From: Bugula neritina
Taxonomy: Eukaryota; Bryozoa; Gymnolaemata; Cheilostomatida; Bugulidae
Assembly: GCA_964035545.1 (NCBI GenBank)
Contig: OZ037769.1
Coordinates: forward strand, 1,162,501-1,226,500
DNA length: 64,000 nucleotides
Reading direction: 5' to 3'
Position numbers and translations under genes: made by a program
Notes under the pieces: model-generated
Seen by the model: the letters and a program-made list of their open reading frames with translations, nothing else
Told to the model about the DNA's origin: nothing
Database searches by the model: none
In this document: positions 1 through 12,400 of the stretch, piece after piece
Position numbering within the stretch: the stretch's first letter is position 1
How the letters are laid out: every line of letters starts with the position of its first letter

Positions 1-2491
1 CCTGATTTGGAGTTGTTGGTACAGGATGCTGTTACTTACATCTATCTCGCCGAGAAAGAAGATGCACAGTATTTCGTCCCTCTGGTCACCAAGTATGGCT
101 CCAATTCCTTTGCTATTGCTTGGAACTCGGGCTGTAATAGGCATTGCGTTATTGACACTCTGTCATGATCTCTTCTTATGAGTTGTTATAGAGATGTAAA
201 TGGAATAGCAATTGTTTTGTTTTCTCATGTGCATCTGAAAGTGACTAAAGTAATTTACGGAAAAGCAACTCAAGTATAAGTACTAATGTTTTTTTATCTA
301 TCTAGTATTTTAAAGTATGTAAGTTTACTATAAATGTACTACGTATAATATTATATTATATTATATACTATATATTATACTATACGTAATATACATAGTA
401 TATAAACTATAATATATGCTATAGATTAATCTAATAGGCCAAAAGTTTGCGGGTAATAATTTGACGAAGAACTGATTTTTTAAGTCAACATCCTGAAGTT
501 AGTGGACACTGTGCTAGAAAGTCTCAGTTAATAACATTAATGGAATGGATTACTTACACACTAGCTAGTCAAAAGTAATCAAATGTTCCTTCTTACTTTT
601 CATTTGCCCTATACACTTGCTCACTACACTGTCTGGAGTAAAGAATGGCTGTCTTACTTTGTTGCTGCCAGGTGTTACTCCCAAATGCAGCGAGACCGAG
701 AGAACGGGATGCTCTACGGCTCCAACCTTAAGCTCGTCGCCATGAAGAAGTGTTACATGTTGAATGATCCCAAAACTGCACTTGAGATTGTCAACGCTGA
801 TGTTAGTAATGATGCGGTTATATCTTACTTACTAGCTACTATGGCATTAGACAGAGTTGCTTTGGGAAACCAGGAGTGTTTTAAATCTGCATTATCGATG
901 TCAAATGTCCTATAATCTTTTAGATTTTAATTTTCCAATTAAATTTTTTAGCTCAATCATGTTGAACATATTGTAACATGTGTGGCCGTGTGATCTCGTG
1001 AAAGCTTAGTACACTAGCTGTAGTTGTTGTTGTTGCTAGTTAGTGATAGATGAACAGATTGTTCTCAATGTCCAAGATGTTTGCAGGTGAGTGGTGATAC
1101 GGATGGCAAGACGTATTGTGTCCTGATGACCATGGACCTCTTCCTCGAGAACCGAATGCACGCCGAGTGTCTGGACCTAGCCATGCGCACCCTCGCAGAG
1201 GAGAGGCCGATCATCGTCAACTGGTTCTACCAGCTGGCCATCATGTCGGCATTCCAACTGGTAGGTAGTCTTTCCCCTCAATCAACTTTGTCACTTCCTA
1301 GAACCCGGAGTCAATTGAGAGTTGCTCCCTTTCTTTCTTTGATGAAACTAATAAACTGCTAGAGAGTGGTGTGCTGTGGCCATCCTATTATTGTTCCCTC
1401 ATACTGTATGACTCATTTTGTATGACTCACTCTGTATGACTCACTCTGTATGACTCGTACTGTATGACTCATTTTGTATGACTCGCTCTGTATGACTCAC
1501 TCTGTATGACTCGTACTGTATGACTCACTCTGTATGACTCATACTGTATCACTCATGCTGTATGACTCGTACTGTATGACTCATGTTGTATGACTCACTC
1601 TGTATGACTCATACTGTATCACTCATGCTGGTTTGCCAATATCTCACTTTTCAAGTTGTAATGTGTTTGACCTAAACTGAGTGTTCTGTGATATCAAAAC
1701 ACATTTTTCAGTATATGACTGAAATGCTCAATGTATTGTTTAGAAATGTGTATCAGTGTAATGGAATGGTGATACAATAGAGCTAAAGAGGGATTTAAAT
1801 TTAATGTGCAATGTTCAGTACCCCTCAACACGATTGACATAGTGAAGAACCCTCAACTGAATAGCATTAGCAAGTGTCGAGGCTTTATGATGTAACATAT
1901 GCTCATATCGTGGCCTGTAGAACACTAAAGAGGATTTAACAAAGGCCGCCAAGATATTTGATGTGAAGCAGATATACCAGAAAGATTCTGAGTCACTTTC
2001 TATTGGCACATCTAATAGACAGCTGCAGCGTGTGATGGCCATGTACTGTATAAAACAGGTATATTTATTCCTTGCTTATGTCTTTCTGTGTTTGTGTCTC
2101 TGTGTGTTTCCATTAGTGTCCTGGTCTTTCTAACTGCATCAGCTCACTGTTATAAATTAGCCAACAATTGGCCTGTGAAGATTAGTTTGTTAAAACATTG
2201 CACACTTGGGTTTTACAAGGCAGCATAGTTATTCATTATCTTTCTAGAATCATCTCAATGCTGCGCTAACTTTGATCAACTCCATCACTCCTACCACCAC
2301 CGTCGAGTTGAATTTGAAGGTTAGTAATTCACTACCGATACTACTACTACCACTACTCGGCTACTACTAGTACTACTACTACTACTACTGCTACTAGTAC
2401 TACTACTACCACCACTACTCGGCTACTACTAGTACTACCACTACTGCTACTACTGCTACTAGTACTACTGCTACTACTACTACTTCTACTG

Positions 2492-2523
<32 letters not shown>

Positions 2524-3965
2524 GCTACTACTACTACTACTGCTACTAGTACTGCTACTACTACTGCTACTAGTACTGCTACTACTACTACTACTACTAG
2601 CCTACTACTACTACTAGCCTACTACTACTACTAGCCTACTACTACTACTGCTACTACTACTACTACTGCTGCTGTGTATGTGTTAGACTGACTATCAAGA
2701 GAAACCAGTCGGCCATTTTAGATGTTTGCTTCTATTTCAGTAAAAACAGAACTAATAAACAACCTTCCGTAACTTACTCAGTCTGAAAGTGGATGCCACT
2801 CAATATATATCAACATTACCCTCAGTGGCCTGAGGTTCTCTTGCAGGTTCTAGTTTCTCTAATGCAGGTTTTAGTTTCCATGTTTCAGGTTTTAGCCTAT
2901 TTGCATTCTGATAATCTCGATGCTGCACTCCGAGTAGCCAAAATGATTACTGTGAGAAATCCTACCCCAGAGCAGCCGACCGCAGCTGCTGATGCCATGG
3001 TCGAAGAGGTCAGTGAGGGTGTAGAAGATGGGGAGAGTGAAGAAGTCAAGCAGAATCCCGCTGTAGCTCAACCCAGAGAGAACTCAATACAAGGGAGACT
3101 CTTCAGGGATGTGGTACGCACCGTGTATTGTTTAGAACTGGTGAAAATACAGTTGAAATCATTGGATTCGAAGTATTGATTTATCATGTCCGTTGTGAGC
3201 TCATTGTGATTTCTTGCTCCAGTTCTTTGAGTTGCGCGATGCCATCCTCGAGAAAGAAGATGATGTGGGCCGCAACTATCTCAGGTTTCTCAACGCGACC
3301 TTTGACGATACGGTGGCTAAGAGTAAACTCACCGGATACCTAATTCGGCTCCGCCAGTTCAGTTACCAGGCTACGGTGAGACAATTCCTACAAGCTTCCA
3401 GTCACTCTGCCACTCTCAATTTCTTTGTTAACCTAATTTTAGTTATTGATAGATATCTTCACACACATGCTGTGTATGTCTTAATCTGTTCCAGTGTGTT
3501 TGATTGTTGCACACTCACACAATAGTGTTGTTAAACACAAGCGTTATTTAAATACTTCGATTCAGCTTTATTTTCAAAGTTCTGCATTTTATATGTAGCA
3601 CCAGCAAGGCAGTGGTGATGAGATAATTGCCTGATATTCAGAAGTAAATTTTCTCTTAACATACCTGTGTTCAGAGAAGCACTGGCTATGTTTTGTGCAC
3701 TCTGCTATCTTCGTCTATTATTTATCATTAGTCAACATGGTGCTGCACCAAAACTCACTTGTCCCAGTTGCTTGAGCTACAATCATATATATGTGTAGGT
3801 TGACAACTCCAACTTACTCGTTTGTATGTGGAATTCTTTCAGATGCAGAAACTGAAGAAGGAAAGCAAGAAACCACTGACACCTGACGCTCCGTCTACCG
3901 AACTCATGAGTGATGTCATCGACGTCGAGGAGGAAGATAAAGACAAGCTCGAGAGTGCAGTGTAA
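1..3965 (+). CDS. PTCD2: PTCD2-like mitochondrial RNA-processing protein, copy A (5' partial)
   Basis: Exons by splice site and phase: 1-92, 672-801, 1087-1260, 1921-2058, 2248-2319, 2889-3113, 3223-3375, 3843-3965 (stop TAA 3963-3965). Together they give 368 residues; the N-terminus lies upstream of the window. The exons align one to one with copy B at 6476-10972, which itself resembles PTCD2 from its N-terminal part onward. PTCD2 is a pentatricopeptide-related protein needed for mitochondrial transcript maturation; mitochondrial location is inferred from the family. Helical pairs are visible, for example LDLFLENRMHAECLDLAMRT-type text in the third exon, written there as MDLFLENRMHAECLDLAMR. 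Exon 6 carries an acidic Ala/Glu-rich insert of about 40 residues, absent from copy B. Exon 6 also has three possible in-frame acceptors (after 2846, 2867 and 2888). The last exon is Lys/Glu/Asp-rich and ends KDKLESAV. Family assignment is from memory of the human protein and is moderate; the exon model is strong. Confidence 0.72.
1400..1632. repeat. 14-bp minisatellite in intron 3 of copy A
   Basis: About 16 imperfect copies of a unit close to CTGTATGACTCACT. The array lies wholly inside the intron between the exons ending at 1260 and starting at 1921 and touches neither junction. Confidence 0.9.
2335..2674. repeat. (ACT)n trinucleotide microsatellite
   Basis: A long interrupted ACT/GCT/AGT triplet tract starts about 15 bases after the donor at 2320 and fills most of the intron before exon 6 of copy A. 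No coding role is seen. Confidence 0.92.
2835..2888 (+). promoter_or_regulatory. Triplicated 3' splice site before exon 6 of copy A
   Basis: Three near-identical 21-bp segments each end in CAG followed by GTTYTAG. They place possible acceptors before 2847, 2868 and 2889. The spacing is a multiple of three and no stop intervenes, so upstream use would add VLVSMFQ or VLVSLMQ plus VLVSMFQ. The acceptor before 2889 is preferred because it gives VLAYLHS, which aligns with AMAYLKA in copy B. Confidence 0.7.
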
Positions 3966-6475
3966 CGTCACAGTAGCAGCACTATCACCGTCTGCTGTGC
4001 AACTCAGTGTGAGTTTCTGGACTACAAATTTAGCTGTAATTCCTAAATTACTTGTAAGGTGTTGGAGGGTTGTGTGTGAATCCCCCAAGTTATTTATTGT
4101 TAGTCAGAAGATGATAGAATTGTCAAGTTACAACTCTTACATCACACAGTTACTATACACTCAGCTAATTTCCTCTTTATCCTTGTAGCAGAAGATACAG
4201 CTGTGACCACATGTAGTCTTACACCTGCTTCAGCATCCTCTCCTCGTATGCCAGTAGGGGGTTTGTTAGACTCTCCCGTGCAGACTGACTTCTCAATGTA
4301 GGAACTTAGGCTAACTTCTAAATATTAATAATTGGTGTAATCATGTTAGTATTTTGTAATTATAGGTTTGTATTGTCTTGTAAAAGTGATAAAAGAGCTA
4401 GCTGTATATATGACTACTACTCTTGCAACCAACACCAGACTACTATTGTATAGGCATCTCTACATATTTATTATATGCAAATTTATTACTGCAGTATGAA
4501 GATTAATAAAACCACAGACATTGTTTAAATATAGCCTCTCTGTTAATTACATTGTCAATTTTCATTTTGAAAATATCGTTAATGTTAGAATATACTACAT
4601 TTTTATAGCTTATGGATTACTATAACTAGCTGCATAAGCTAGCTATTGTCAAATTATAAGCCATGTGTGGTTGTGTGCTGATAACTTCTTGTTGTGTTGG
4701 TTGCAAAAATAAAGAAGTTTTCTTTCTAGCAATACTAATGCAACAATTATAATGTCTAAAATATATGCAGTAAGACTATTGAGACCATAAGATTTGTGTC
4801 TGCTGAGTGTGAGAGTTGTGCACTTTTGATGAACTGTCCAGAGCTTAATATGAAAGTACAACCACTATAGTATCGACTACAGTTACAGACTATAGTTGTA
4901 TACTGAAAGTGAAAGCAAACACCAACTAAGTCTAACAAAAATTGTTGCACATCATAGAAAACAATTCCAAACTTGAAAATTTCAATACAAATCACTGCAA
5001 TTTATGCATGTGGAGCAGTCGGAATCAATTGCTAAGATCAAGGAACCAAAGAATCCTAAAATGTATGTCTGCCCTGTGTACAGAGCTGTATGCATTATTG
5101 CAGCTAAGCAGTGCTAACCTATAGCTGACTTGAAAGTCTACTGAAACTAATGTTAATGTTAGGCTCGCTGGAAATATAAAGTTCTAAAGAAGACCACCAA
5201 AACTCAAAAAAATACTATATTTCGAGAAGACAACTTCTAAAAGTCATGTAAATAATTCCTAATAAAGGTGCCCAAATGTAGCTGAATATTTTCTGAAAGC
5301 AGGTAAAAGTTTGCTGAAACGTCACTAGGTGTTTATTGGACAATTTTCACGTGTTCTTGGCCTACAAGACTAATGCTGCTCACTTTTTACTCAGTAGCCC
5401 ATTAATAATGTTAAATGGAGAAAAAGTTATCAGCATTCACCGTAGTTAGTGTTGCAACACGAAGTTAAGCCGAAATTGTAAATAGTGGTGATGGTGATAC
5501 CCCACTTTCATTTGCTAGTACTACTACGTTTACCAGTAGTAGTAGTAGTAGTACTAGTAGTAGTGTCAAGTAGTAGTTGCAAATCAGTAATCACTCACAC
5601 TCACACTGACTTCGAGTTACGGAGTTAGTGACTTACTCTTACAGTAACTGTCGTAGTCTTACACTATGACTATAATTTATTCAGTTATTGACTATCACTA
5701 TGACTATAAGTTTGACTATGAACCAGTGTTACTGTGTCTTTTAGTGTTGTGTTAGATCAGTTTGAGTTACTCAAAATTATTTACAATTACTGTTGGTGGT
5801 ACTGCTAAGACTTAAGCTTTACCTTGTTGGTAGTACACTTAAAGTTGATCACTAACAGTTGCAGTAAAACTAACCGACACAGTGTTGGTTAGTGTTGTAA
5901 TGCAAATAAAATTTGAGCTACACGTCATTTAGTTTTACTCACTCATTATCATTATAATTGTCACTGTTAGTTTAAGTATTACTGGTAGCAGACAATATCA
6001 ATGACTATCTGATATTCTATTTTATGAAACTTCAAATGACTGTAATACTAATACTAATAGTGATAATCAATAATTATAACCATAATGATGATAAATATTA
6101 TGATGAGTCATAGAAACTAAAGTCTATTTGACTTATAGCTAATAAGTGAAATTTTATTATTTTGTATCACTATTTGACTCTGTATCACTATCACTGGGAG
6201 AATGAGCGATAATTGGCAACTTATAGTAATATTGATAATAGTTATTAGAGTTAGACGTTAGTGTCTAGTGAGACTGAGAGTCATAGTGTGAGTCTGAATA
6301 CTAAATTTCAGTGAATTAGAATGGAATATTGATTAAATGGCAACTTATAATATCAGTGTAGTCACTATTGCCAGAATCAAACACATCATTCTATGTGACT
6401 AAAAAAACTAAAAAATTGATGTTCTTATTTTTTACACGTAAAGCAATTTAAAAAAAATTACATTTTTAGATAGAA
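3966..6475. other. 3' UTR of copy A and intergenic spacer
   Basis: The stretch is AT-rich and without a supportable coding exon. An AATAAA at 4505-4510 could end the copy A transcript. A short triplet tract with inverted CTA/TAG runs lies at about 5518-5577. The promoter of copy B should lie just before 6476, but no clear TATA element was identified. Confidence 0.6.
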
Positions 6476-9400
6476 ATGGTGCTCACAGTTAAATGCATTG
6501 GGAGAATTGGTAGGATGAATGCTACATCGTCGCATTTATTAGGGATTTGTTTTAACGTTTGCAGGACTGGGACTTCATCATATATCAGTAAGTATATTTG
6601 TTGACTACGCATCTGTGATGACATAGTAAATTATATACATTCTGTGTTGAATACTTGTGTTGAGCTGAACTTGAAGCTTTTGTAGACCGTGTTCTAACCA
6701 ATATAGACTCTGCTTTATATCCTACCAGTGTTTGCCCAATACTTGTGATATTATCATATATCGTTTTTCTAGACTGGTTGCATGTGATGCGCTATTCACG
6801 GCAAGACCTTGGGTTAGCTATGTTTCTTGTGGTTTTGCAGACAGACGGTCTCTTGTGTCTGATCAGTTTCTAAGGCTAAATGGCTTCCGGAATCGGAGTA
6901 ACCGTATAACTACAAGGTGTGGGTCATGTATATAAGAGTTGCCTTCTTTTTCTCCTGTTTGTTTCGCAATCAAATCTTTATGAGAATTTGTTGAGTCATG
7001 TTAGGTTAATTAGATACCTAATATATGTAATATTTGTGTTATATTTACACTGTTATGAATTATTTGTGTAAGCTTACTATTGTACGATAGTTACCCAATG
7101 TTTATACTGTGTAATCTTCTATTGTATAGTTTCTTTCAAAGAAATTTGTTTGATGGTTTTTCTTTCTCTTGTAACCATAAAAAATTTAATTTTGCCATGT
7201 CATTCAAAGTGCCAAGTTATTATTTAGATAACTTGATCTCTTTGTGAAGCTTTCAATTTCTAACTCGGTCGTAGATTTGGCGATAAACTCGGTAGTTTCA
7301 AGTCGGCGGTGGAGGGGAGAGTTCTGGAGAAACAGGATATCCAGGACTTTGACGCCGATTGCTACCTTCATGTTGTGGATGCTGACAAGCTTAAGCTCCT
7401 CCCCTCTCTTCTCCAATGGTCAGCATTTTATCCTTTTCAGTGTTGGTGCTCGCTGACTCCATGTTAGTGTGGGCTGAACTTTGTTATAGTAGGGAAACCT
7501 TTGGGTTTCTTTTTCTTGGATATGTTAAAATCTTCAGTAATATTGTTGATTATCAGTGTTTTGTAATACTTCTTATTGATAATATATTATTGATTATTCT
7601 TGGTTTTATATTATTGATGATATGTTATTGATGATATATTATTGGTTATCAGTGTCACATACGAGGAACCAGAGGCTCAGGGTTTCACTCATTATCCTGA
7701 CACAATGTTTGGTTTGGCTCTGAAGAGATGCTCATTGGCTAATGATTTGGCAGCCGCCCAGACGGTTTATAAACTGATGGTGAGTCATTACTACTAGCTA
7801 TGAACTACTCTACGTACGCTAGTCTATGAGATGTATAAACATAACTCGGTCTACTAACTACTCTGCATACGCTAGTCTATGAGATGTATAAACATAACTC
7901 GGTCTACTAACTATTCCGCATACGCTAGTCTAGACTCGGTCTGACAGTATTGTATTGTTGACTGTTCACTGTGCGTCACCATAGCAACTTAGCAAAGTGA
8001 AAGCTAGACTTTGTTCCAGGGCAAGGAGCATATGAATATGGTGAATACCCTCCTGCTGATGGACCTCATGTACGAGAACGGAGAACACTCGCAGTGTCTC
8101 GATATCGCCATCGAGTCCCACGAAACAATCGGACCCATTCTTGTAGACTGGTTTTATACCCTGTCTATTGTATCAGCCTTTCATTTAGTGAGTTATCCAT
8201 CTGCATTTACCATTTATTATATTATATTTATGTTATATTTATATTTTATTATATTTATGTTATATTTATATTTTATTATATTTATGTTATATTCTATTTA
8301 TCTTATATGAATATTGCATAATATTTATATTATATATTTATATTATATTATGCTAGAATGTCAGGATGTGCTGATGAAGTTCTACTTTTACAGAATACTC
8401 CGGAAGCATTAGATGCTGTCCTAAAATTATTTAACGCGAAATGTGACATGGATGTGCAGAGGCATAGAAAATCTTCGACACCAGAACTAGAAGTTGGCCC
8501 GGACCAGTCTAATGACACGAACCAGTCTGCTGGACCAGGCCAGTATTTTCCATCTTCAGTTATGAAGCGTCTGAGAAATGTGCTGGCACTTCTCTGCCTC
8601 AAACAGGTTAGTTAGTTCACAGGTTAGTTAGTTAGTTCACAGGTTAGTTAGTTCACAGGTTAGTTAGTTCACAGGTTCTGTTTATTAGATGTTAAATTGA
8701 ATTTATTATTGTATAACTTTCAATAGGAACATGGGGTTCAGTCTAGCTGAGAGACATGCTTCATATTTACACAGACAACACCCTTGCTATGTAATTACTA
8801 ACAAGTTTTTCTAGTAATTATTTTCTAGTGATTTCTTTTCTATGGATGATTTTCTAATTTTAATTTCTGTCTTAACTTGATTTGCTTTGTCTCTAAAAAA
8901 GGCAACTCTATTTACTATTTTCCTAATTCACAAGTTCATCTGGTTTGGCCAATAAACACCAAGTGGATGAATGCAGTATACTAGTAATAGATGGTTTAGA
9001 AGAGATTTAGAGTACCTTGCTAGCCGTGTCATCCAAACATGTCACTTTACTTTACTGTTTCAGAGTCGCATCAACCAGTGTCTCTTTCTACTCAAGAATA
9101 GTCGGCGAGAATATTTGGTCCCAATCAACATCAGGGTATGGCTGGAGTTTGTGTTCTAGCATTACTTTTTGCTGCTTCAGTAAATTGGGAGCAACCTGGG
9201 TGTTCAGGCACAACCTGGGTGTTCAGGCACAATCTGGGTGTTCAGGTACAACCTGGGTGGTCCTTAGAGCAACCTGGGTGTTCTAGCCCAGCTAAAGTTT
9301 TGTTACATGATACATTTTTGAGAACTTTTTTTCACTTAGAAGATATGTTTACACTGCACAGCGCTATACTGGCAGGTTTCAGATTCTAATGACCTCAGAT

Positions 9401-12400
9401 ATTACACAAGAGCCTGACAACCTGAGAGCAGTGTTTACCGTCTGCTGCTTACACTTTCTGCAGATTTCACTTTGTTGTGTTGCAGGCAATGGCTTACCTC
9501 AAGGCCGGCAACGTCTCTCTTGCCCTTAACGAGTTACAACATCTTCGTCGACATACAGAATCTAAACACGGAGCAAATTCGTACTTCATGTTTTATGATG
9601 TGGTAAGATAAGTACATTAGAGTTATACTTTCCTGTCATCGAGTAATGTATTGGAGTTATGCTCCCATGTTATAGAGTAATATATTAGAGTTATACTCCC
9701 CTGTTATGGAATAATGTACTAGAGTTATACTCCCGTGTTATTTGACTACCAACCAGATATTTATGTTCACTCTTTCAGTTATACTAGATATTTTCCCCAG
9801 ACAGCTAATGACGCTGTGTTATGGCTAAACGATCTGATTTTAGTCACTTTATATTGTTTCAGAGTTTACGAATTCTTCATTGACACATTAGTTTAGTAAT
9901 TTTGTTTTCTCTTCACCAACAATTTACTTGAGTCTTGTGATGGTTTATGAAATACCAGACAGATCTATTCCTCACTGTCTGACCTACTTTGTAGTTTATT
10001 GACCTACATTCTAGTTTATTAACCTACATTGTAGTTTATTGACCTACATTGTAGTTTATTAACCTACATTGTAGTTTATTAACCTACATTGTAGTTTATT
10101 AACCTACATTGTAGTTTATTGACCTACATTGTAGTTTATTGACCTACATTGTAGTTTATTGACCTACATTCTAGTTTATTGACCTACATTCTAGTTTATT
10201 GACCTACATTCTAGTTTATTGACCTACATTGTAGTTTATTGACCTACATTGTAGTTTATTGACCTACATTGTAGTTTATTGACCTACATTCTAGTTTATT
10301 GACCTACATTGTAGTTTATTGACCTACATTGTAGTTTATTGACCTACATTGTAGTTTATTGACCTACATTCTAGTTTATTGACCTACATTGTAGTTTATT
10401 GACCTACATTGTAGTTTATTGACCTACATTGTAGTTTATTGACCTACATTGTAGTTTATTGACCTACATTGTAGTTTATTGAACTGCGTAACAGAGTCAG
10501 GGAAAATGATATCTCAAAAGAGTTTGCATTCATCAAATATTTCGGAGCTCCGCAAAACTTTAATCAATTCGTTCACCGAAGCCCTCTGGAGATCTACACG
10601 CTTTCCGGGGTAAGTTCTTCATGCCTCAAAGAGCTCACGTCATATCACTTGTTGCAGTTGAGACTGAGAAATATATTCTAATGTCATTCAAGTTTCTCTA
10701 TATTTTTATATTGGGCACATTACTTAGATATTTGTTCTGTAAATGAGACATGCTTTCTTATATCCCTAGTCAATGAGAAATGAGGTATTATGCAGTTACC
10801 CAATGAGATACAGTGTCTCGTGTCACTAACCAATGAGAAGCATTAGTCAAAGTTTTGCTGTTGCAGGTGATCAAGAGCCCTTCTCCAAGTCAACCAGTTT
10901 CAACGCCGGAAACTGATGATGTCACAGATAAACAGGAAACGGGGCAGCTGAACGCGGCGGATATCGACTCAGGTAATCTAGTAGATGTTGAACTCTCTTT
11001 TGTGGGAGTACGCTTTCTTCTCTACTGCATAGAACCTCGTATGTTATTATATAGATCTATATTTATTTATATCATGTATATATTCACCAAGTATGCCTTC
11101 ATATGCCACACAGATTCAGTAAAGTTGCGTTTATACCTTCACGATTTTCGGTCAAAATTTCAATTTGGCCGGGTTGAAATTTCTCCGAGTTGCATTGCAT
11201 TGTAAAAGCCACTCGTTGAAATTTTTGTACTGTGATAACTTAATCGGCCAATTTTGGAATAGGAGTAATAACTCCTTGTAAACATCGTTATTTAGTTATT
11301 ACTTTGGCGATTAGACAACGTACTTATACGGTTATAATTATATAGCCTACGCCAGGGTTGGGGTCAATTACATGTAAATGTAATTAATTACAATTACAAT
11401 TACATGAAGATTTGTCAATTACAATTACGATTATAATTACAGTTAAAAAGTAATGTAATTAATTACAATTACAATTACATGGTAATGTAATTAATTACAA
11501 TTACAATTACTTTTGTTCTCACTAGGGATAACTAAAAGTTATACAATGTCACTTCTAGGGTCCAACTACCAGGGGCAATGTTGACAGTGGTGAACCTCCT
11601 TTGTTCCCAACAGTGACACTACAGGGTCAATCCATGCCAAATCAACTAAATTTTAAGGGGTCCCACGTTTTTGCTTCTCAGACTTTGCTCATATTTACAC
11701 CGAATGGACCTACACATGTCCGAAGTACTATTCATGAATATTTCTGACATGACACATAAACTTTTTCAGAAATGACTACTTTTGTGGACAAAGGCTGGGA
11801 AAAATTTTGAGGAAAAATTTGTGATTTCTACTTTTAGACCAACTTATAAATGTCTATATCTGAACCATTTTTCTAGGCTGAGCCTTAAAATTTGTTGTGA
11901 AAAATATTTGTAAATTTTTTCAAAATTTACAAAAATTTGCCCATATTCAATGGCTTAGCATATATGAACACAAGGTATTCTGTAGTATGTGTTGCTACTA
12001 GTGCAAGTTGATAGGTATTATCAAATCGCACAGCAAATTTTAAGAGTCAGTTTAGAAAAATGGTTGAGACATAGCTGGGTTCATAAATTGGTCTAAAAGT
12101 AAAAATCACAAATTTCCCTTAAAGTTTTTCCCAACCTTTGTCCACAAATGTAATCATTTCTCAAAAAGTTTTTTGTTAGGCCAAGAATATTTAAAAAGAG
12201 CAATCAAGCCACATGTAGGTCTATTTGGTGTCATATAAACAAACTCTGAGACACAAAGGCACCGGCCATTTGGTGAGTTAGCATGGAATGACCCTATACG
12301 ATATTTACTTAATCTGAACTTGTTATTTAACAGTAGATATGGTAGAAAAAGAATGATTTTTTCAAGATTTAAAAGTTTGAAGTAATTGACATGTAATTAC

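Noticed and set aside
4649-5124. Several 60-79-residue frames between the PTCD2 copies
   Set aside because: Short, overlapping on both strands, no splice-phase partners and no recognisable motifs.
9981-10480. CRISPR-like regular repeat
   Set aside because: Units are contiguous 20-mers without unique spacers, in an animal intron.
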